From NCBI RefSeq assembly GCF_964355755.1, contig NC_092673.1, positions 20,279,001 through 20,343,000 on the forward strand: a stretch of 64,000 nucleotides of DNA, in the 5' to 3' direction. Position numbers and translations under genes: made by a program. The notes beneath the pieces are model-generated. The model was not told where the DNA came from, did not search any database, and saw only the letters and a list, made by a program, of their open reading frames with translations. Shown here in pieces: positions 47,401-56,400 of this stretch (position 1 is the first letter of the stretch; the number at the start of each line of letters is the position of its first letter). Source of the stretch: Antedon mediterranea (Eukaryota; Echinodermata; Crinoidea; Comatulida; Antedonidae).

Positions 47401-50400
47401 GGCTAAATAAAATAATATCATCGTGATGGGCGATACAGAATTCTCTAGAATTTGGGATTTCATTTAAAATTTCGTCAATCTTTGCTTGAAATATACCTGG
47501 TGAAACGTTTAATCCTTGTGCTAATCTCTTATAATAATAATGTTTTCCACCATGATATGAAGCTATACCTGTGTATTGTTGGGCATGTTCGGCTAATGGT
47601 ACACAGTGGAACGCTGATTTCAAATCAATTACGCTAAGAATCTGTGCATTAGCGTTACCTATTGTTTTCAGAGTTTCGGCTAATAATGGGAATGGGTGAT
47701 TAATACGTTTTATCCTGGAATTTAGATAGCGAAAGTCTGTGACAACTCTTTTATCTTTTGAATTTTTCTTTGAAACAAGAAGGACAGGGGAAGTATACAA
47801 TTGGTGTCCTACTGCTAAGATTCCTAATTTGACTAATTTGTTCAATTCGGCCTCAATGACATGTTTGTCTTTGTCTGTCGCGAAGTATGGTCGAATAAAA
47901 AATGGTTCATCGTTAGAGAGGTGTATGTCAGCTTTGAAGTTTGGGCAGCTAGATAGTTCACCATAAAGTGAAAATGCGTTTCTGTTTTGTTGTAATATTT
48001 TATACAAATCTTCTTTTTCTCTATGTGTTAAAACGCTGTCTGTTAAATCAACTTGTTTTCTAATTATTTCTTCCTCGGTTAAAGTTAGCAATGGGTCTGT
48101 ACGTTCTAAATGTGGGTACTTGTTTGCGTTGTCATTGGTCAACTTTATTCTATCAATTGGTAGGTCGTTAGTAACTGTTACAAGGTTGGTTAAGTGAAGG
48201 CTCGCGATAGGTTGATGTGTATTTAGAGATACGTTTCTGTTTGTGTTGTTAGTGATATCAATGTTGGTTTCTCCTCTATGTAATTTTACTAACATATCTG
48301 ATGGACAAAGTTTTGAAATATGGGTGGTTGCATGTAGAACAACATCAGAATTGCGTACAAAGGCGGGAACCCTTCCTTTTAATTTAACTGTTTTAGTATC
48401 ACCGGGTTTAAGAAAAATCTTGTGTACTGGACGAAAGCTAAAAATCTTTGGTCTAATGCGAAATGTGTTTTCCTTAAAATTTAAAGTACCGTCGAGTTCA
48501 GACAATGTTTCGGTTCCAAGTATCAGGTCAATACCTGTCAAATTTTTAACGATTAATGCTGAAATTTTAAATTTGTGTCCTTGGATAAATAATTCGAATT
48601 GCACTAAGTGGTTGGCATATAAGAAGTCACCGTTACCTAATCTAAATTTAGTTGTGTTCACTTTAACTGGCTTTAAACGCGATAAATAAAGTGAGGAATT
48701 AACGTACGATTGTGAGATTATAGTTCTAGTTGAACCACTGTCAAATAAAGTTAAAACATTTCTACCATCTGGTAAATTTCCTTTAACGTAATTTCTGTCG
48801 TTAAGTAACAAATCAATATTATCTGAATTCCCTAAGTATTTTGCCTTAAAATTGTCGTATTTAGTATGGGGGGCCAGATTATAGGCGGCATCTAGTCCCC
48901 TTTTTAAAAATCCTGCTGGTGGCTAGGGTAGTAATTGTTTGACTGTTGGTATGGGTATGGCGGGGGATAGTTTCCGTAAGAGCGGTTTTGTTGTCGGCAG
49001 TGCCTTGCTATGTGGCCTGGTTTCCCGCAGTAATAACAGGTTGGGGGAGGTTGTCTATATCTTGGGGTCGGTGGGGTCTGGAATCGGGGTTTGTATGGGC
49101 TTGGGCTTCGGTTTCGTCTTGGGATATAATTTCGGGTGGGGGAACGTGAGCGTCGAGTATCATCATTAAGGGATCGTTTTGTTGTGGCCATGTCTAACTT
49201 GAGAGAATTTATCTCATGTTGGAGCGATTCGAGAATATTAGGCCTATCTGTTTCCTTATTGATATTGAATGAAACTTCCCGTGTGGCATCATCTACGGAA
49301 AGGTCAAGGTAATTTTGTGTGCTATTTACAATATTTTCAATAGTGGCATCGATTGGGGTGGACATGGCTACAGCTGCTCTACATTTTGGTGGAAGGGTCG
49401 AAATAAATTTATTCTTTATCTGCTGGTCAGCGTATCCAATTCTGTCTGCGGCTTGTTTGATTTTGGTTAAGTGCTTTTCGGCGTTGTCGCCAGTGGTGTA
49501 TGTAATTGAATCGTATTCTCTTATGTGCGCATAGATTGATTTGTTTTTACTAAACCTGTTGATGAATTGGGTTTTTAAGGATTCTAGTGAATCGAACTGC
49601 TTTCCCTCAATCCAGAGTCTAGCTTGGCCCTGAAGGCTACGTTTAAAAATACTTATTACATTAATTAATTGGGCATTGTTTACAGGGTTTTCTAACGTGT
49701 GGGCCTCAAGGTAGTCGGTAAACGATAAGTAATGTGCACTACATTGGTCGTGATCGGTTATGGAACCGTCATATCTTTTGGGAAGGAAATCGGTTTGTCT
49801 TAGGTGGGGCACGGGGTGAGGATTGACGGGCTCATTTAAAATTACTTCGTTATCAACAACGTCGACCATACTTTATAATATTAATTATTAATCAAATATC
49901 AAAAACAATTTAGTGTATATGTAAACTCTCACTTTTCAATCAAGGTTACAAATCAAAAATCAAAATGGTTTTGACTTACCCCAAATGCTTCGGATCCAAT
50001 TAAAAATGAATTAAAGGAATGCAAAAAGTGTTCAAAAATGTTTAAATGTTCAAACAACGAATTAAAAAAAATGCGAAAGGTGTTCATCAATGTTCAAAAA
50101 AGTAAATGTTAAAAAAAACGATCGAAAAAAAAACGGCGTGAAGTTGAAAGTGTTCAAACGAAATAGTTCTTGTCCGCTTGCTTCTGTTTTGATTCTGCTT
50201 GGGTCTTCCTAGATTATCTTCTTTGTCTTTATCCAATGGTTATAATTTGATAAAATTTCTGCTTGTCTCGATCTCATTCAAATATAATTTCAGCTTGTCT
50301 TTTGTGTCTTCCTCGATTATCTTCTTTGTCTTTCATCCAATGGTAATAATTTGATCAAATTTCTGCTTGTCTCGATCTCATTCAAATATAATTTCAGCTT

Positions 50401-53400
50401 GTCTTTTGAGTCAAAGTAAATTTCTGGTTTTCTCCTTTCAAACAAATATGGTTATTTTTGTCTTCGTCTTCGTGTCTTGTTAAGTGTTTATTTCTTGTTT
50501 TCTCACTCCGTTCCTTATGAAATTTGGGTCTTCCACCATGTAATATAGATTTAATAAGGTTTATCGCAAATAGCTTGATTTTGCGAGGAACGTCATTACA
50601 CAATTCATAATGGGAAGGGTTTGGGAGCAAACGTCACAATTGGGTCTTCCACCATGTAATATAATGTTTCGTTGTTGAGGTACTAATGAAGACTCTGACT
50701 CGCTTGACTGTCGTAACACATATATTATTTATTCAGTATAATACTTCAGTACAATATACAACTATAAGTATAGATAAGGAACGGACGGTCAATGATGCTG
50801 TCGGTGAGGTGTGAAGTGTGCAGGTCTGCTGTGAGGTGTGTGCTCCGTGAGGTGGCTGTAAGGTGTGTCTGGGCCCTTCTGAAACTTGGGAGTATATTGG
50901 CTCAGTTCATTTGCATAATGTCATTACATCATCTGTGAGGGTAACGATTGGTCCTAAGTTGATCCAGGGGTGTTTAAGTGGGAGTGATTAACGGTATAAT
51001 AAGGTATTTCTGTGATGGATGACACTGTCAAATCTGTACTTAAATAGTGTCCATCACTCCTGGTTTAACGATGGGAAAGGTCACAAAATTAAGCTAAGTG
51101 TTTTCTTTAGGGATTCTATTATAAACTAAATGGTCATTAAAACATCTGGACAAACTCTCCTTTGGACTTTCTGGGTCAAGTTTGTGAACCTATTTAAATT
51201 CCGATACAAAGGTCAATTTCTTAAATATAAAAGTATATCCTTATATTACATTATCCCCCCCGCCTAGAAATTCATGCCTGATGGCATACTTACATTGCAT
51301 GTTACTCTTTTCTTTCTGGTCTGAAGTTTCTGTGCCTGATGGCCTACCACTTTCATCTCTTGCAATGATTCTTCCATGAAATGGACACTGAGGGATATGA
51401 AGCAAATTATATTATTTGTATGCTGACATTGGTTGTATAGGCCTTTTTAGTGGTATAGGCCCTTTTTATAGTACAGCATTAGGCCCTGCTGATGGTATTA
51501 GGCTCTTCTTTTGGTATAGGGCCTCCTGTTGGTATAGGCCTTCAGAGTGTATAGGCTTTTTTAGTGGTATAGGGCCTCCTGCTGGTATATTATTTATTTA
51601 TTCTTTCTTTTGACTGGATTTAATTTTCAGTAACGTAGTACTGCTTTCAAAATGGTCCAGTTACAAGGTTTAAAAGTAAAGAAAAGTTAAAACATTTGGA
51701 AGGTTCTGGCTCATCCATATTTTCATTGCCAAAGAGAATTTAAATCAGTAATAATAAACAAAATGTCTGCACACAACTAACCTTAAAACGATCTTTACGT
51801 TCACATAATTTACCATTTGGTAAAGGACTTCTACAAGCCCACTTAACAGGTTCAAATGTACCGCTGAAATTGATGTTTCGCCATTTTAAAGATGGTTTCT
51901 TTTTCTGCAAAAATAAAACAAATAACTAATCATAATCAAATCAGACTTATAATATTTGAAGAATATTTCTAATTGTAAGACTTCTTAATAGCATACCTCA
52001 ATAACTATAAAATCTTCATTATCAGTTGGCCTCCAAAATCGATGATCAATATCATTTCTAAAAAAGAAATAATTCAAAACACTAAATATTTTAGCAAACA
52101 ATAATATACTGCAAAGCTTTGTCTACACTATCAAACTAGTTTGACAAAAAAAGTGTGATGTGCCCAAATATGGTAGGGATATGCTTAAACATGTCCATAT
52201 ATGGGCACATCACATAAAGTTTGAGAGTGTAGACAGAGCTTTAGAGTTGGGTATGACAATTCTAATAACATTTAAACACATTCAATTCTGTGTACAGTAG
52301 AGGTACCTCTTATTTAAAGATTGAAGGATTAAGGAGGCTACAATTATTCTATATTCAAGATCTATGTACAAAAATAATAATATTCTTAACAATTTTAACT
52401 TTGAACTTTAACCTGAACATGTTCATTCAGTTGTAGGGAGAGGTACCATCACTACCATTTTTTTTTATTCAATATTTTACACAGAAGAGCCTCACAATGT
52501 GGAACTACCTTAGCTTCAAGGCGCCTTAGATAACAAATACAAATATTAATCATATACCTTGGAATTATTGGTGCTTCAAGTTTGTCCAAGTTATCCCAGT
52601 GGTATAAATCCATGTCAAAGGGCACAGATGGTGCGATGGCAAGCTCTTTCTCTCGTCTGCTAGCTGGATTTGATGCACTTGTTTTTACTGTTTTATGTTT
52701 ACTGCTCATGTGTTTCTTTGGCAGACATTTACTAGATTCTCCTTTGCTATTCTCTTGTGGACAACTTGTAGTTCTTTAATGAAAATAATTAAAACCTCAT
52801 TAAATAGGAAATGTATCTATGTGCTGATTTCAGTCAAAAAAGTTAGATTTCATAGTAAACATAGGCACAAATTAATATGTATTACAGTAACTTAGGGAGT
52901 GTTCGCATGAGCACATAAACTGTAACGCTATTTCCCAAAATGCGCAAGCTAAATTCACGCAACTGTTCGCTAAACTACACTGGAATGTTGAGGTCATCCA
53001 TTAAAGTTTCGGTGCTCCTGTGAGAACTCCCTAAAAAGAAGTCACTGGTTTAGCACTCCTAAGGGGCCGGGCCCTCAAATGCTGGGTAGTTGCATTAGAC
53101 TGCTTATTCTCTGGAACACCTTAATCTCTAGCACCTTTGGGTTTAGCCAGTGAGCACTCATATTTATTATGCTACTGGGCAAAAATATGGAACATGTTGA
53201 CTTACTTTGAAGCAGCTGCTAATCTCTTCTTTACTGACTCAAGTGCAGCTGCCCTACTCGTTGGGTCTATCAGATCTTCCCTCTTATCTTGTGTGATGTA
53301 CCATTCTGAGGTGGATGCCTGCTCTGTTTCTGGTAATGGTTCTAGTCCTAACAGATTTGAATATTGTTATGAGTAATTAACAAAAACTCCTGTAAACAAT

Positions 53401-56400
53401 ATTTCTAAATGCGACTGATGGGCTACCTGTATCTTTGAAAGTACATAGGAAGTTAGCAGAGATGAGATACCAGTACAGGAAAAGCTAACTAAAATTTGGA
53501 AACAAGGCAATTTTGAACCAATTTAAAATAGGACCACAATGGAAATAAGTTTGTCGTCTTGGTAATTTTTTGTGTTTTCATCCTATGATTTTATGTCAGA
53601 ATAAAGAAATAAATAACAAAATTAAGAATCAATTTGGTTTTCATTAGCTTGCTCCAGTCAAGATTACCAGAAAGCATACTATAGTTACCATATAATTCCC
53701 TTAAATGCTCTGGTATATGTGGTTCATATCCTTCCTTTTCTGGGACATCTTCAAATTCATCATCCTCATCCTCATCATCCATTGGTGATGGAACTTTCCT
53801 AGGTCTCCTTTTCACGTTCAACTTATTTAGTTGATTTAATGCATCTTGAATCTTCTGTTTAATATCAATACATTTCTTCACTTTATCTTGTTCTGTACCG
53901 CTTTTTGTGAGTATCTGCAAAAAGTAGTTTGGGAAGATTGATTTTAGTTGAGTGGTAGAGATTATTTTGGTTAGGTTTAGTTTATTTAGAGGGTAGCAGA
54001 GGCATAGGCTGGTAGTAAATAGTAAATGCGAACCTTGGAAATGACACTTATAATTTCAAATATGAGTCTCCACTATACCTCGGCCCCACCATGCTTGGGC
54101 TGAGTTAAGAACATTTCGAAAAATAGGGCTAGGCTCCCGGAAAAGGCACTTTACATGATTTAATGAAATATGAAACAAAATATATAAGACTCGCCAGGAC
54201 CTCAGCTCTACCATGGTAGGAATTGAGCTAAGAAAATGTTTAAAAATAGAGCTGCTAGGTCCCCAGAAATTGGACTTATTATACTTTGAAATATGACACA
54301 AAATATACAGTATGTCTCCAAGACCAGCCCTACCATGGTTGGGGCTAAAACATTTTTGAAAAATAGAGCTGCTAGGTCCTCATAAACTGCACTTATACAT
54401 ATATAAAATATGTAAAAAGAGACATTTTATCGAATTACAGAACTTAAAATGCTTCACTCATAAAATATAGATGCATATATTATGCATTTGTGTTGGTGTG
54501 TGCAAGTATACACACATAGTACAAATAATCATGTTAAAAAAACAGTATCGCTTTTTGATGATGAACAACTCTAAAATGTATATAGGAATGTTTTATTTTT
54601 ATTTTGTATCTATTATGTTGTGTTTATTGTTTTATGTTTTTTATGTAAAAGGGTCCTGCGAAAACAGAAGTGTAAACTTCTCTATGCAGGATCCTTGCCA
54701 TCATTTATGCTATGAAACTGTATTTATAAACGATGAGTAAATAAATGTGAATTGAATTTGAATTTAAAATTGAATCAGGCCGAGGTTTAAAAAGGGGGCG
54801 TGTCCTGTATTGGAAGTGGAAGAGTTGACTTTAAAACTGTACAGTACTAAGTCCTGTCTACAAAAGTTTAGCAAACATTATGTGACCAAAAAATGGTGAT
54901 GTGCCTATACAGTATATAGACATGATGATGTCATATCACTACCATTTTTGGGCATATCACCACCATATTTGGGCACACCACACTTTTATTTGTCAAACTA
55001 GTTTGATATTGCAGACAGAGCTTTAATTGAATTACCTCCATCCACTTTGCTATCTGTGGTATATAGGTTTTATTCAGTAATCTTTGCATATCAAATATTG
55101 TTGTTACGATATCTGTATTGTCGTCATTTTCTTCAATAACAATATAATCTGTAATCAAATCAGAGGTAATACATAAATCAAACAATTACAGTAAAACTCT
55201 CAATGGAATCAGACAATTGTATATTATCCATAGAGATAATATTAAGCTGAAGGCTAGAGGGAGTACTAGGTGAAGGAGGATCTTCTACAGAAGTTCTCTT
55301 TAAGATGGCCACCAGGCTTGATCAACAATTTTTTAACAGATTAATAATAATGATACCATTTTGTGAAGAAACATATAAAAAAAACAAGAAAAATATTTAG
55401 TTTAAATGTATATTTTTTTTTAATTAACTATTTCGAGAATGACAATGGAAATAATATATTATAAAAACAAATGTTCACAATTTGTATTCGAGAATCATTT
55501 TAGAATACACTCGCGCAGTGATTATGCTTTCCCGGCTTAGCTCCCCACGCCCTAATTTGATTTGCAGCAGATTCATTACACTGCAGGTGTAAAAAATAAA
55601 AGTATAATAATATATAATAATAAAATGTTGTTTAGAAAGTATGTTGAGAATTAAAACTTACCTTGATTAACTTCAATACTAATATTAAAATTCCAAGATG
55701 CCAAGCCATGCTCTTGAAGTAAATTGCTAGTACTAGGCTCTTGACTTGAATTATTACTACTTTCACCTCCAACGGCGCCCTCGCTTCCATCTCCACCCTT
55801 GCTTGTTACAGAATTCTGTGATGAAGGAATTGAATTTGAATTGGAATTCTCCAGTGAAGAACTTTCTTTTATACTGGTTTCATTGTGATCAAAGTAATCT
55901 GGTGAAGGTAGTAGTAATTGGAGACTGTTTTCTAATTCTGTTAGTGATCGTAACATATCTGGTAACATATCTATATTCAAAACAAATTCAATAAGTATGC
56001 ATCTTTATATATGTGTCTGCAACAGATTTACTGCATACTACTGTGTATCAGTGGCATAACGGCTATGAGCCCCCTGAGCTGGACCAGAGGAAAAAACAGG
56101 CATTAAAATATGTCGAAAAAGTATCAGTGGCCTAATGGCTATGAGCCCTCACTGGCTAAACCCAGGGGCCCTGAGCAGGACCAGAGGAAAAAACAGGCAT
56201 TAAAATATGTCGAAAAAGTATCAGTGGCGTAATGGCTATGAGCCCTCACTGGCTAAACCCAGGGGCCCTCAAGCTTATGGGGGCCCTGAGCAGGACCAAA
56301 GGAAAAAACAGGCATTAAAATATGTCGAAAAAGTATCAGTGGCGTAATGGCTATGAGCCCTCACTGGCTAAACCCAGGGGCCCTGAGCAGGACCAGAGGA

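Larger units (their letters stand above)
42682..51250 (-). mobile_element. Full-length Ty3/Gypsy LTR retrotransposon
   Basis: An 8,569-bp element in the same orientation as its host gene UVSSA, within intron 12 and only 43 bp from the exon 12 donor. LTRs at 42682-43277 (3') and 50655-51250 (5') are both 596 bp and differ at two adjacent bases (GG versus TC near 42697 and 50670). Each begins TGTAATATAA and ends TTATATTACA. The 4-bp duplication TTAT flanks the element (42678-42681 and 51251-51254). Gag precedes pol, and domain order in pol is protease, reverse transcriptase, RNase H, integrase, which is Ty3/Gypsy order. No envelope frame was seen. Near-identical LTRs and intact frames imply a very recent insertion. 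Confidence 0.95.

Noticed and set aside
48243-48689. 148-codon plus-strand frame and other antisense frames across the retrotransposon
   Set aside because: They are shadows of pol and gag on the opposite strand.
48782-48811. Independent start of pol at 48811
   Set aside because: The codon there is TTG, not ATG, and the frame is open back to the gag stop, so frameshift expression fits better.
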